This document shows positions 50,122 through 59,259 of a DNA stretch of 64,000 nucleotides, piece by piece. The translations under genes and the position numbers were made by a program. Position 1 is the stretch's first letter; each line of letters starts with the position of its first letter. The DNA lies in assembly GCA_025961275.1 (NCBI GenBank), contig JAOQNJ010000001.1, positions 4,423,353-4,487,352 of the forward strand, read 5' to 3'. The notes beneath the pieces were generated by a model that had not been told where the DNA came from, ran no database searches, and saw only the letters and a list, made by a program, of their open reading frames with translations. The stretch is from Providencia alcalifaciens (GTDB taxonomy: Bacteria; Pseudomonadota; Gammaproteobacteria; Enterobacterales; Enterobacteriaceae).

Positions 50122-50868
50122 ATGAAAAAATTATTAGCGGTTTTTTGTGCAGGACTATTTGTCTCAACAAGTGCGTTTTCAGCCATTCCAGCAGGAAATG
50201 ATGTCACAACAAAGCCTGATCTTTATTATTTAAAAAATTCTCAAGCTATCGATAGCTTAGCACTACTTCCACCTCCGCCTGAAGTCGGTAGTATTTTATT
50301 TTTAAACGATCAAGCAATGTATGAGAAAGGGCGTTTAATGAGAAATACTGAGCGCGGTAAACAAGCTGCGGCAGACGCGGATCTTGCAGCTGGTGGTGTA
50401 GCAAATGCATTCTCTGAGGCATTTGGCTATCCTATTACGGAAAAAGACGCGCCTGAAATCCATAAGTTGCTTACTAATATGATTGAAGATGCGGGAGATT
50501 TAGCGACACGTTCTGCAAAAGAAGAATATATGCGGATCCGCCCATTTGCTTTTTATGGAGTTGCAACCTGTAATACGAAAGATCAGGATAAATTATCTAA
50601 AAATGGTTCTTACCCGTCAGGTCATACCTCAATTGGATGGGCCTCTGCATTAGTGCTGTCTGAAATTAACCCAGAGCATCAAGACAATATCTTAAAACGC
50701 GGTTATGAACTTGGGCAAAGTCGAGTTATTTGTGGTTACCATTGGCAAAGCGATGTTGATGCTGCGCGTATTGTTGCATCTGCAGCAGTTGCCACCCTCC
50801 ACTCTAACCCTCAATTCCAGAAGCAGTTACAAAAAGCTAAAGATGAATTTGCGAAGTTAAAAAAATAA
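50122..50868 (+). CDS. phoN: Class A non-specific acid phosphatase (PhoN type)
   Basis: Secreted periplasmic phosphomonoesterase of the PAP2 superfamily, 248 residues. A signal peptide ([21 protein letters not shown]) is followed by the class A pattern: [10 protein letters not shown] (the K-x6-RP motif), [13 protein letters not shown] (catalytic His) and [15 protein letters not shown] (second catalytic His and Asp). The N-terminal [20 protein letters not shown] is the conserved class A segment, and the sequence resembles Providencia and Morganella enzymes (from memory). AAAGGA before the ATG at 50122 sets the start. It stands alone in the accessory segment, with a terminator after it. Confidence 0.93.
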   Translation: MKKLLAVFCAGLFVSTSAFSAIPAGNDVTTKPDLYYLKNSQAIDSLALLPPPPEVGSILFLNDQAMYEKGRLMRNTERGKQAAADADLAAGGVANAFSEAFGYPITEKDAPEIHKLLTNMIEDAGDLATRSAKEEYMRIRPFAFYGVATCNTKDQDKLSKNGSYPSGHTSIGWASALVLSEINPEHQDNILKRGYELGQSRVICGYHWQSDVDAARIVASAAVATLHSNPQFQKQLQKAKDEFAKLKK

Positions 50869-50884
50869 TTGCTATTGAGTATCA

Positions 50885-50916
50885 CCGTCCTGACCTTATT
50901 TTTCCTAGCAGGACGG
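50885..50916 (+). terminator. phoN terminator
   Basis: Perfect 8-bp stem CCGTCCTG / CAGGACGG around a T-rich 16-base loop, followed by TTTATTATCTT. It lies at a convergent junction. Confidence 0.7.
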
Positions 50917-50984
50917 TTTATTATCTTATATCGGTAAATTCTGTGGGTAGATGCTTAAGCTCAAAGCGTTTAATTTCCCTTGAA

Positions 50985-51860
50985 CTAAAGTTCTTCAGGC
51001 AACAATCCATTATCCTGCAATAAACTCGTTACAAATGTTTGCATAGCTTGGTTCATAGTGCGATCTATAGCGTAATTTAGTTGTGATGCAATTTCAGTCG
51101 CGACTTCATCGAAGCAGTTCATTAACTCGAACAAAGAATAGGAAGCTTTTTCTGTATTGCGATAATCAAAGAGAGTTTCCATCGAGCTGAGCACATTCGA
51201 AGGCATCCACTGGTGATAATGTTTTCCGTGATACCAAACATCTTGTTTCCCATCACTTTTAATCGAGATTAAATATTCAGCCAAAGTGAGGAGAGCATTT
51301 TTCATATCAACATTTCTTGACCAAGCACTCCATAATTCATCGCGAGCTAAAGCGATAGCAACTTGATGAGACTCAAACCAAAAATTAGCCCAGAGATCAT
51401 TAAATTGAGCTTCACTCAACAGTTTTGGCGCTATCGAGGTCTGACTGCTATCAGCTACACCTTCGGTGATGCCAGTTTTATCTAGTAGTACCGTGTAACC
51501 TCGGGAGTAGGTACTATCAAGTCCATATTGTTTCATTTGCTGTAGGCGAACAGGTTCAGCAAATGTAAAATCGACTTTTCTGCCTTGTTCAAAAATCACT
51601 AAGCAAGTCGGCCAATCAGGGTCATTTTCCCCTTTATTTTCGAGATGCAAAGCAATAATAGGGTCGGCAAAATGATTAACCCAATGTTGTTCATGAAAAA
51701 TTTCAGTTGCCCCAAAGCCGATTAGTTCAATATCAATATCTGAATAGCTATCAACGCCATGCTCTCTTCCTCTTGAACCCGTCAAAACAACGGCTTCAAT
51801 TCTAGGGTCGAGTAACGAAACCGAAATTATTTTATTTATTAAAGTTGCAGGTGATTCCAT
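50985..51860 (-). CDS. ANT(6)-like aminoglycoside nucleotidyltransferase family protein
   Basis: A 291-residue member of the aminoglycoside 6-adenylyltransferase family (AadE/AadK type), which adenylylates streptomycin in characterised members. The nucleotidyltransferase motif is VVLTGSRGREHGVDSYSDIDIEL, with GSR and the metal-binding D-x-D/E pair, and the C-terminal helical part has WSRNVDMKNALLTLAEYLI. The ATG at 51860 gives the family length; an upstream in-frame ATG at 51971 would add 37 residues encoded by ERIC repeat DNA and is rejected. A resistance phenotype is not shown by sequence alone; chromosomal members can be silent. Upstream is a tandem ERIC array. Confidence 0.75.
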   Translation of the reverse strand: MESPATLINKIISVSLLDPRIEAVVLTGSRGREHGVDSYSDIDIELIGFGATEIFHEQHWVNHFADPIIALHLENKGENDPDWPTCLVIFEQGRKVDFTFAEPVRLQQMKQYGLDSTYSRGYTVLLDKTGITEGVADSSQTSIAPKLLSEAQFNDLWANFWFESHQVAIALARDELWSAWSRNVDMKNALLTLAEYLISIKSDGKQDVWYHGKHYHQWMPSNVLSSMETLFDYRNTEKASYSLFELMNCFDEVATEIASQLNYAIDRTMNQAMQTFVTSLLQDNGLLPEEL

Positions 51861-51914
51861 GTCTAACCTATTGAATATGGAGTATATAGGTACGATACCT
51901 GTAAAGTTACCAAA

Positions 51915-52040
51915 ATACCCGTCATACTTCGAATTACAGGGTTGTTGGTTGCGTGCATTCCCCCTAGTCACGTAGTTATCTACGCTCCTAGGGATTCATT
52001 TACTTACCGCCTACCTGTAAGTTCGAATTATTTTGGGTAT
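51915..52040. repeat. Tandem ERIC array, unit 1
   Basis: 126 bp from ATACCCGTCATACTTCGAAT to GAATTATTTTGGGTAT, with the ERIC core CCTAGTCACGTAG and CTACGCTCCTAGGG as inverted arms. It is the most complete unit because it keeps the left end ACCCGTCAT. Confidence 0.88.
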
Positions 52041-52165
52041 TGATTATCATACTTCGAATTACAGGGTTGTTGGTTGCGTGCATTCCCCCTAGTCACGTAG
52101 TTATCTACGCTCCTAGGGATTCATTTACTTACCGCCTACCTGTAAGTTCGAATTATTTTGGGTAT
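52041..52165. repeat. Tandem ERIC array, unit 2
   Basis: Exactly 125 bp and, apart from the left end (TGATTATCAT instead of ACCCGTCAT), identical to unit 1 as far as can be read. It directly abuts units 1 and 3. Confidence 0.88.
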
Positions 52166-52290
52166 TGATTATCATACTTCGAATTACAGGGTTGTTGGTT
52201 GCGTGCATTCCCCCTAGTCACGTAGTTATCTACGCTCCTAGGGATTCATTTACTTACCGCCTACCTGTAAGTTCGAATTGTTTTGGGTAT
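52166..52290. repeat. Tandem ERIC array, unit 3
   Basis: 125 bp, same as unit 2 except for one A-to-G near the right end (GAATTGTTTTGGGTAT). Confidence 0.88.
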
Positions 52291-52400
52291 TAATTATCAT
52301 ACATCGAATTACAGGGTTGTTGGTCGCGTGCATTCCCCCTAGTCACATGGTTATCCATGTTCTTTGAGATGGGTTTACTGCTTATATGAACTTTTAATTA
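52291..52400. repeat. Tandem ERIC array, degenerate unit 4
   Basis: The left half follows the unit (ACATCGAATTACAGGGTTGT, CCCCCTAGTCACATGG), but the right half diverges and the right end cannot be defined. It looks like the oldest copy. Confidence 0.7.
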
Positions 52401-52484
52401 TTATTTACATAAATTAATAATCAATAATGCGATTGTTAAAATTTGAGGAAATTGAGAAGACTTATTTCTAAAAGTAAGGTATCG

Positions 52485-52502
52485 TGTTTAGTATACAAAA
52501 CA
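52485..52502. promoter_or_regulatory. NadR-like operator upstream of nadA
   Basis: TGTTTA-GTATAC-AAAACA matches the NadR box TGTTTA-N6-TAAACA in 11 of 12 fixed bases. It is 74 bp before the nadA start and overlaps a plausible -10 region, so NAD-responsive repression is likely. Confidence 0.7.
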
Positions 52503-52575
52503 AGAATGACGTTTTTTTCCTGTTTTCACATCAATGTTCGATGTTGTATCACACTATGCTAAACAAAGGGGAGAT

Positions 52576-53622
52576 ATGAGCGAGTTTATTGATTTTAATC
52601 AGTCGGTTTACCCATTCCCAGCTAAACCCATGCGATTAAGTTCTGATGAAAAACAGTTTTATCGTGAACGAATTAAAGCATTACTGATTGAAAAAAATGC
52701 CGTTATTGTTGCACATTACTATACTGACCCTGAAATTCAAGCGCTCGCTGAAGAAACTGGAGGATGTGTTGCGGACTCTCTAGAAATGGCTCGTTTTGGA
52801 GCTCGTCATTCTGCTAGAACACTGTTAGTTGCTGGTGTGCGTTTTATGGGGGAAACAGCCAAGATTCTTAGCCCTGAAAAAAATATTCTCATGCCGACGC
52901 TTGATGCTGAGTGCTCATTAGATTTAGGTTGTCCAGAAGAAGATTTTTCCCGTTTTTGTGATGAACATCCAGACCGTACTGTTGTGGTTTATGCTAATAC
53001 TTCCGCTGCCGTCAAAGCACGAGCAGACTGGGTTGTGACATCGAGTATTGCCGTTGAATTGATTGATCATCTTGATAGTTTAGGAGAGAAAATCATTTGG
53101 GCACCAGACCGTCATCTTGGACGTTATGTACAACAAAAAACGGGTGCGGATATCCTATGTTGGCAAGGTGCTTGTATTGTTCATGATGAATTTAAAACGC
53201 AATCATTAAGTAAAATGAAGGCGTTATACTCAGAAGCTGCGGTGCTTGTACACCCTGAATCACCGCAATCTGTTATCGATCTTGCTGATGTAGTTGGTTC
53301 AACCAGCCAACTGATTAAAGCGGCACAAACATTACCAAACCCATCGTTGATAGTTGCTACGGATAAAGGTATTTTTTATAAAATGCAGCAGGCCTGCCCT
53401 GAAAAATCGCTATATATTGCGCCTACCGCTGGTGAAGGCGCAACTTGCCGCACATGTGCTCACTGCCCATGGATGGCCATGAATGGCCTACAAGCGATTG
53501 CACAGGCTCTTGACAGTTATGGTGATCAGCATCAAATTTATGTTAGCGAAGATTTACGTGAAAAGGCGATGCTACCTTTAAATAAAATGTTAGATTTCGC
53601 AGAAACTCTAAGCGCAAAGTAA
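52576..53622 (+). CDS. nadA: Quinolinate synthase A
   Basis: [4Fe-4S] enzyme condensing iminoaspartate with dihydroxyacetone phosphate to quinolinate in NAD synthesis, 348 residues. The fold appears as [41 protein letters not shown] and [17 protein letters not shown]. The cluster Cys residues are in [22 protein letters not shown] and [21 protein letters not shown] before the ATG at 52576 gives the start; the in-frame ATG at 52534 has no ribosome site. It lies downstream of a NadR-like operator and is followed by pnuC. Confidence 0.95.
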   Translation: MSEFIDFNQSVYPFPAKPMRLSSDEKQFYRERIKALLIEKNAVIVAHYYTDPEIQALAEETGGCVADSLEMARFGARHSARTLLVAGVRFMGETAKILSPEKNILMPTLDAECSLDLGCPEEDFSRFCDEHPDRTVVVYANTSAAVKARADWVVTSSIAVELIDHLDSLGEKIIWAPDRHLGRYVQQKTGADILCWQGACIVHDEFKTQSLSKMKALYSEAAVLVHPESPQSVIDLADVVGSTSQLIKAAQTLPNPSLIVATDKGIFYKMQQACPEKSLYIAPTAGEGATCRTCAHCPWMAMNGLQAIAQALDSYGDQHQIYVSEDLREKAMLPLNKMLDFAETLSAK

Positions 53623-53827
53623 TTTAAGATGCTTGCTAGCATTCGATGAAAATACGTAGATGAGCACAGATAAATTATATGATTCAGTTAGCTAAAGTCG
53701 TACTATATTTAGAATACCAACAATAATTTCAATTGAAGTCTATGATTTGCACATAACAAAAAATATGTGCATTTGCTGTGAACAATGAAGCTGTTATACC
53801 TCATATTATTAAAATAGGGATTTTGGA

Positions 53828-54553
53828 ATGGATTTCTTTAGCACAACAAATATATTAGTCAATATTCCACTTTGGAACAGTGTTTATGAATTGTCATACA
53901 TAGAGGCAGCCGGGACTATAGCGGGGTTATTATGCATTTTGCTCGCTAGTTTTGAAAAAACAATTAACTACTTATTTGGTTTAATAAACGTGACGTTATT
54001 TGGCGTTATTTTTTTTCAGATCCAGTTATATGCCAATTTACTTTTGCAAGTATTCTTCTTTGTTGCCAACATTTATGGTTGGTATGCATGGAGCCGAGTC
54101 GATAATAGCCAACAAACCGAATTGAAAATTCGTTGGTTAAGCTTCCCTAAAGCAGCGATAACGGTCGTTATTTCTGTGCTAGCGATTGTCTATTTAACGT
54201 TCAATATTGATACGGTATTTGGTGTATTAGCGGCTTGGGCGGTTGATGTATTAAATATGTTTGGTGCAAATTTGCAAATGCCAATATTAGAACCGGATGC
54301 ATTCCCATTCTGGGATTCAACTATGACGGTTTTATCCGTGTTTGCGATGATACTGATGACACGCAAATATGTTGAAAATTGGATTTTATGGGTCATCATT
54401 AATGTGATTAGCATCGTGGTGTTCTATAAACAAGGTGTGTATGCAATGTCTTTAGAATATCTGATTCTGCTTGGTATCGCGTTGAATGGTTCAAGACTTT
54501 GGTTTAAAGCAGCGAAGCAAAATGGTTCTTCGCCACTCTCAAGCCAGTCGTAA
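53828..54553 (+). CDS. pnuC: Nicotinamide riboside transporter PnuC
   Basis: Inner-membrane facilitator for nicotinamide riboside, 241 residues with about seven helices. Signatures: YIEAAGTIAGLLCILLASFEKTI, FFVANIYGWYAWSRV, and the late PFWDSTMTVLSVFAMILMTRKYVENW with the substrate-site aromatic residues. It pairs functionally with nadA in NAD metabolism, but the 205-bp gap suggests it may have its own promoter. Confidence 0.95.
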   Translation: MDFFSTTNILVNIPLWNSVYELSYIEAAGTIAGLLCILLASFEKTINYLFGLINVTLFGVIFFQIQLYANLLLQVFFFVANIYGWYAWSRVDNSQQTELKIRWLSFPKAAITVVISVLAIVYLTFNIDTVFGVLAAWAVDVLNMFGANLQMPILEPDAFPFWDSTMTVLSVFAMILMTRKYVENWILWVIINVISIVVFYKQGVYAMSLEYLILLGIALNGSRLWFKAAKQNGSSPLSSQS

Positions 54554-54567
54554 CGAAAGCTAACAAT

Positions 54568-54606
54568 AAAACGGTTAAAATAATATTATCGATATTTTAC
54601 CGTTTT
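54568..54606 (+). terminator. pnuC terminator
   Basis: AAAACGGTTAAAAT pairs with ATTTTACCGTTTT (one bulged T) followed by AGTTTATTTTT. Confidence 0.6.
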
Positions 54607-54759
54607 AGTTTATTTTTACGCTAAAAACCATATCTAAATATGGGGTTATTATGCAGCTTAATCGCCTTTAGCCTCATTTTATAATTTTGGTGCCCAAACC
54701 CGCTATTTCATATCACTATTCCCTGTTTACAGAATGCTGCTGAACGGTTAGATTAAAAT

Positions 54760-54970
54760 TTCGATACCTGTCGTCTTTCAAATTACAGTACTGCTAATTG
54801 TGGTAAAAAGAGAACTCAGTTTTATCACTCAGCATAAAAATGAGCATTTACTCTCGTGCTGTAAGTTGAAATCCATACGGTATGTAAACCAGCTATACCC
54901 GTCATAATTTGGTTGTATGGGGGTTGGCATTATTCAGCTACCTATATGTAACTCGAATTATTTAGGGTAG
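54760..54970. repeat. ERIC remnants upstream of aroG
   Basis: A left-end fragment (ATACCTGTCGTCTTTCAAAT near 54763) and a second internally deleted copy at 54895-54970 (ATACCCGTCATAA to GTAACTCGAATTATTTAGGG). The core with the palindrome is missing. They fill much of the 450-bp pnuC-aroG spacer; no TyrR box was identified. Confidence 0.6.
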
Positions 54971-55000
54971 ATATAAAATATAAATATTGGATGAACGAGT

Positions 55001-56056
55001 ATGAATTACCAGAACGATGACGTCAGAATTAAACAAATAAAAGAATTATTACCACCGATAGCTTTGCTTGAAAAGTTTCCTGCAACTGATAAAGCGGCGT
55101 TTACCGTTCATGAAGCACGTCTCGCCATCCATAATATACTGTCAGGTGAAGATGATCGCTTGGTAGTTGTGATTGGCCCATGCTCTATTCATGACACAAA
55201 AGCAGCTTTAGAATATGCTGATCGTCTTAATAAGCTACGTGATGAGCTAAAAGGAACTCTTGAGATAGTAATGCGAGTTTATTTTGAAAAACCGCGGACT
55301 ACTGTTGGTTGGAAAGGATTAATCAACGATCCTCATATGGATAATAGCTTTAATATTAATGATGGTTTGCGTATTGCTCGTGAGCTGTTACTGACAATTA
55401 ATGATAAAGGCTTGCCAACGGCTGGTGAGTTTTTAGATGTGATTAGTCCACAATATGTTGCTGATTTAATGAGTTGGGGTGCTATTGGCGCGCGTACTAC
55501 TGAATCTCAGATTCACCGTGAACTTGCTTCAGGTCTTTCTTGCCCTGTTGGCTTTAAAAATGGGACTGACGGTACGATTAAAATTGCGATTGATGCAATT
55601 AACTCAGCGCGTTCACCCCACAGCTTTTTATCTGTCACTAAGTGGGGACACTCTGCTATTGTTAATACCAGTGGAAACCCAGACTGCCATATTATTTTAC
55701 GTGGTGGTAAAGAGCCGAATTACAGTACTGAACATGTTAAAACTGTACGTGAAGGGCTCGTTAGTGCGGGACTTGTGCCGAGCATTATGATTGATTTCAG
55801 CCATGCGAATAGTAGCAAAAAATTCGAAAGACAAATGATTGTTGCAGACGATATAAGCGAGCAATTACGCCAAGGCGATCGTTCTATTACAGGTATAATG
55901 ATCGAAAGTCACTTGGTTGAAGGGAATCAAAATTTAGAATCTAGTGAACCGTTAGTTTATGGTAAAAGCGTTACCGATGCGTGTATTGGTTGGGATGATA
56001 CCGAAAAAGTATTACGTCAGCTTTCAGGTGCTGTGATTGCTCGTCGTCAAAAATAA
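55001..56056 (+). CDS. aroG: DAHP synthase, phenylalanine-sensitive type
   Basis: First enzyme of the shikimate pathway, joining phosphoenolpyruvate and erythrose 4-phosphate, 351 residues. Conserved parts: VVIGPCSIHDTKAALEYA, RVYFEKPRTTVGWKGLINDP, LMSWGAIGARTTESQIHRELAS and MIDFSHANSSKKF with the metal ligands (Cys61 region, His, Glu, Asp). The N-terminal MNYQNDDVRIKQIKELLPPIALLEKF is the AroG type. The Phe-inhibition type is inferred from closeness to E. coli AroG. Confidence 0.93.
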   Translation: MNYQNDDVRIKQIKELLPPIALLEKFPATDKAAFTVHEARLAIHNILSGEDDRLVVVIGPCSIHDTKAALEYADRLNKLRDELKGTLEIVMRVYFEKPRTTVGWKGLINDPHMDNSFNINDGLRIARELLLTINDKGLPTAGEFLDVISPQYVADLMSWGAIGARTTESQIHRELASGLSCPVGFKNGTDGTIKIAIDAINSARSPHSFLSVTKWGHSAIVNTSGNPDCHIILRGGKEPNYSTEHVKTVREGLVSAGLVPSIMIDFSHANSSKKFERQMIVADDISEQLRQGDRSITGIMIESHLVEGNQNLESSEPLVYGKSVTDACIGWDDTEKVLRQLSGAVIARRQK

Positions 56057-56092
56057 TCAATAAATATTGAGTCTAAGCCAGTTCGTATGTAT

Positions 56093-56136
56093 TGCACCCT
56101 AAAGGTTGAACGTCAACTGATTAAGGTGCATTTTTT
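56093..56136 (+). terminator. aroG terminator
   Basis: TGCACC pairs with GGTGCA over an inner GTTGA/TCAAC stem, followed by T6. It lies 36 bp after the aroG stop codon. Confidence 0.8.
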
Positions 56137-56150
56137 ATATGATTAAATTT

Positions 56151-57692
56151 TTAATTCGTAATATTTAAATTTGATTTTACTATATTAAGTTTATTAATAG
56201 ATAAAGCGAATTTTTCGCTAGATTCAAAAAATTTATTCATACACAGAATTGCGTAATCAAGCATATTACTTCTTGCCTCGAGGTTAGTAATTTTGTTTTT
56301 ATGAAGTAATTTTAAAATATGAATAGCCATTTGATTACCTTTTCTCATTTTATTAGGTGCTGTTTGGATCATATTCCTAATAGTTTCAAGAGTTTCGTAA
56401 TAGACGATTTCTTTTATTTCTTTTAGTATTGTTTCTGAAGTTTCATTATCATCGGACAGACTACGTATTACCATGCTTGCAGATACATGATGTTTATTGA
56501 GATAGTTTTTAAGTGGCTCTGAGCTGCTACTTTCTATGTTTAATTTTGGTAAAATATATTGTGAAATGATTTTTTTTGCGTGCCTAGCAGATAAGTTACC
56601 ACTTGACGCTTTTGTACCAAGAGTTACTTCACTTTCTAGTCTGATTAATACGGCTTGCAATTTTGGATTAATTATATTCCATTCAGAGATGACTTTTTCT
56701 GCGGTTTCACCATTTCTAATACTATTTTTTGCTGAATTACACGTTATACGCTCCATGTTGTTACGGTGTTTAGCACTCTTTATTCCATACTTTTTAATAA
56801 CAAAATTCCAATTTTTTCGGTCGCCAGATGTTAGTTCTTTCATCGCTTTTACAATAGGGCTTTTTTGATTGGAGCGCGGTGATATATTTTCCAATTTAGA
56901 TATTGCTGAATCAATTTTAATTCCACATGTTTCTATAGCCTCTGTACTGGTCAAAACCCCACATTCGACTTTATCGCCAGCAAAATAATCAATGGATTCA
57001 TTCTCCATTATTGTCCGGAATTTATCGTCAATTATAGAATATTTCTGTGCTAGCTCATCACAATTACCACCATTTCTTATTTTTTCAGATAAGTAATCAA
57101 CAGTTTGAGATTGTAAGGTCTGGTATAAGGTCACCCCTCTATTTCCATTATAAAAAGGACCACTTTCAGATATTTGATACTCAGTGACTAAATCATGCCA
57201 GTTTGCCCCATCACTAATGGCAGGTTCAATGATAATATCAATAACCTTCTGTTTAAAGTCATTAGATTCACATAGTGAATTTAGCACTCGCCAATCTTTT
57301 CCATATATTTTAAGAAAATCATATATTTCTTTTTCTTTTAGATTATTCCATATTATTGATGTAAAATTATTTTTTACTATAGTTAGCAATTCATTATTTT
57401 TTGGATCATTTAAGTAGTTTTTGACACTCTTAAATAATAGAACTAAAGCATTTGTTTTCGGATTGAAGTATCTATTATTTTGAGCGATAACCGATTGTCT
57501 AGTATTAGGCTGACCACGTAAATCGAATTTTTTTATCAGCTCTTTGGCGTTATGATAATTAATGTTTTTTTGTAAGGATGAAAGTTGTAATTCCTTTTCA
57601 CTAACTCGTATTATATTTGTGTTAAATAATGGTGAGCTAGGGGAAGTGGTCAGTGAATTAGAATGAACTGTGAATTTATTATTAACTATCAT
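56151..57692 (-). CDS. Hypothetical 513-residue repeat protein, possible secreted effector
   Basis: I do not recognise this protein. It is soluble-looking, with no signal peptide or membrane helix, and AT-rich in codon use. The first 30 residues are rich in Ser, Thr and Asn (VHSNSLTTSPSSPLFNTN), as in many type III effectors. The body is helical with degenerate repeats of about 36-46 residues sharing G-x4/5-L/V-x3-Y/W-x-I: DGANWHDLVTEYQI (161-174), GGNCDELAQKYSI (208-220), GDRKNWNFVIKKYGI (290-304) and NGETAEKVISEWNI (327-340); some are followed by R-x3-ME. This resembles repeated small helix-turn-helix units. It is monocistronic in an AT-rich block between aroG and gpmA. No secretion system or chaperone gene is in the window, so a role as effector is only a suggestion. 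Confidence 0.55.
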   Translation of the reverse strand: MIVNNKFTVHSNSLTTSPSSPLFNTNIIRVSEKELQLSSLQKNINYHNAKELIKKFDLRGQPNTRQSVIAQNNRYFNPKTNALVLLFKSVKNYLNDPKNNELLTIVKNNFTSIIWNNLKEKEIYDFLKIYGKDWRVLNSLCESNDFKQKVIDIIIEPAISDGANWHDLVTEYQISESGPFYNGNRGVTLYQTLQSQTVDYLSEKIRNGGNCDELAQKYSIIDDKFRTIMENESIDYFAGDKVECGVLTSTEAIETCGIKIDSAISKLENISPRSNQKSPIVKAMKELTSGDRKNWNFVIKKYGIKSAKHRNNMERITCNSAKNSIRNGETAEKVISEWNIINPKLQAVLIRLESEVTLGTKASSGNLSARHAKKIISQYILPKLNIESSSSEPLKNYLNKHHVSASMVIRSLSDDNETSETILKEIKEIVYYETLETIRNMIQTAPNKMRKGNQMAIHILKLLHKNKITNLEARSNMLDYAILCMNKFFESSEKFALSINKLNIVKSNLNITN

Positions 57693-58205
57693 TATCTTAC
57701 CTCTTAAATTCTCTGGTAGATGAAAAATTATTTACCTTATGTGAAGCAATATGAAACTGCATATCGCTCAACAGTAAATGTTATTAGATATGATTTTGTG
57801 ATTATAGTGGGATGCAATATTTATTAAGCATGCTATAGTAAATTTAATCAATGCTAATTGGATAATAATAATATAATTAATATCATCTTGTATGTAATTA
57901 AACCATTTATTCAGGTTTTTTCAAATTATTCTTTAGGATGATTTTGTAAATTACTTATATGTTTTTTTATTTTAATTCATGATATTTAAAATATTATTCT
58001 AGGAGTTTTTTTGTTTATTTATAATGGCTGTTTTTATTCAATTATATTAAATATTTATTGTAATTCCACTAACTAAATATAAGCACCATGTTAATTGTAA
58101 TCATTTGATTTTAATGTAAAAATAATTTTTTGTAACAAAAAAATGGAGTGGATTAAGGTTTTTTTCTAAACCCACCAATAAAATTAGTGGGCTATAGCGA
58201 TTCTT
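57693..58205. other. AT-rich spacer
   Basis: 513 bp between two minus-strand accessory genes. Extremely AT-rich. Nothing recognisable was seen apart from the promoter that the 513-residue gene must have. Confidence 0.35.
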
Positions 58206-58958
58206 TTAGTTTTGAATTTTTTTATCAATTCTGTTCAGTAATTCCTCAATCTTGTTTTTATTTCCAGTATCTATATTCATTAAGTTAGTGGATAATTGAA
58301 TCATGTTTTGTCCAGTTTTTACACCGAAAGTGATTTTTCCTTTATTGTTTTTTGTATAGCTTACATCTTTTAATGGAATGCGATAGCAAAAGGCAAATAG
58401 ACTTGGGCGAATATAAAAATAATTATCTTTAATCGCTAAATAAGGCGAGCCATTAAGTTGTCGACCTAAAATAAATAAAATAATGGCAAGCACCAGCAGG
58501 AACATCCCTAAGCTTTGGCTCAGCACGATAAATATAACACTGACTGCCCCAAGCACTATGGAGCGTAGCGTATTGTTACGATTATTAATGGGTAGGTTAA
58601 CATCAAAGTCGATTTTAATCGTGTGGTCAAAGGTGGTTAATTGATGAAACCGCCAGCGGGTTGCAGAAAAAATCATACCACACATAAATACAATGGTGAT
58701 CGGCATTAAGGCTAAGCTACTGATAAGAGCGACAGCAATTGCCAGTCTTGGCTTATAGCTCATGATCATCATACTGATTATCTGAATGGGCAAGCTGATG
58801 CAAGCAATGATTATTAAAATTTTCATTAGCTCGGTATTTTTTGCGCCATCTGAGCCATCAATAATTAGCTCACCGGATTGGATCATATAAACTAATGTCC
58901 CAAGTAGGACGATATTGAGTACGAGGCCTACCCAAACATAGAGATTGAATTTATTCAT
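58206..58958 (-). CDS. Hypothetical membrane protein
   Basis: A 250-residue protein I cannot assign. It has about five hydrophobic segments: one at the N-terminus (VGLVLNIVLLGTLVYMIQ), two in the next 100 residues, and a close pair around residues 135-165 (VLGAVSVIFIVLSQSLGMFLLVLAIILFIL). A soluble C-terminal domain of about 80 residues follows (YLAIKDNYFYIRPSLFAF, then ISYTKNNKG-like strands), which resembles bacterial PH-like domains behind membrane helices. The gene is monocistronic and AT-rich. Confidence 0.6.
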   Translation of the reverse strand: MNKFNLYVWVGLVLNIVLLGTLVYMIQSGELIIDGSDGAKNTELMKILIIIACISLPIQIISMMIMSYKPRLAIAVALISSLALMPITIVFMCGMIFSATRWRFHQLTTFDHTIKIDFDVNLPINNRNNTLRSIVLGAVSVIFIVLSQSLGMFLLVLAIILFILGRQLNGSPYLAIKDNYFYIRPSLFAFCYRIPLKDVSYTKNNKGKITFGVKTGQNMIQLSTNLMNIDTGNKNKIEELLNRIDKKIQN

Positions 58959-59259
58959 AAAATTCTCGGTTAGTTTGTTATTACAAAGAATTGTGCCATA
59001 AAAATATAGAGTGTCGAGAGCTATTAATATAAACAGAGGGTTATATTGAAAATTATCGATATTATGAACAGTATTAAATTGTCTGTGCCCCCATTTTTTT
59101 AACTACGAATGAAAAAACATTGAGTTATTTACTCTAAATCAATGTTAAATTCTAAATATTCAAGTTTAGTGAATAAATCATTCAATAAATCCCTATTTAT
59201 TTAATTTTACTTAATGTGAATAATAACTTTTCGAAACAATTAACTAATAGGATTATTTG
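58959..59259. other. Spacer between divergent accessory genes
   Basis: 300 bp, AT-rich, divergent. No operator or terminator was recognised; AGGA at 59248-59251 is the ribosome site of the next gene. Confidence 0.3.

Noticed and set aside
51861-51971. N-terminal extension of the ANT(6)-like protein
   Set aside because: The extra 37 codons are encoded largely by the first ERIC unit and its flank, and the ATG at 51860 gives the family length.
51915-52400. CRISPR array
   Set aside because: The repeats are 125 bp, directly adjacent without spacers, and match the ERIC plan; no cas gene is nearby.
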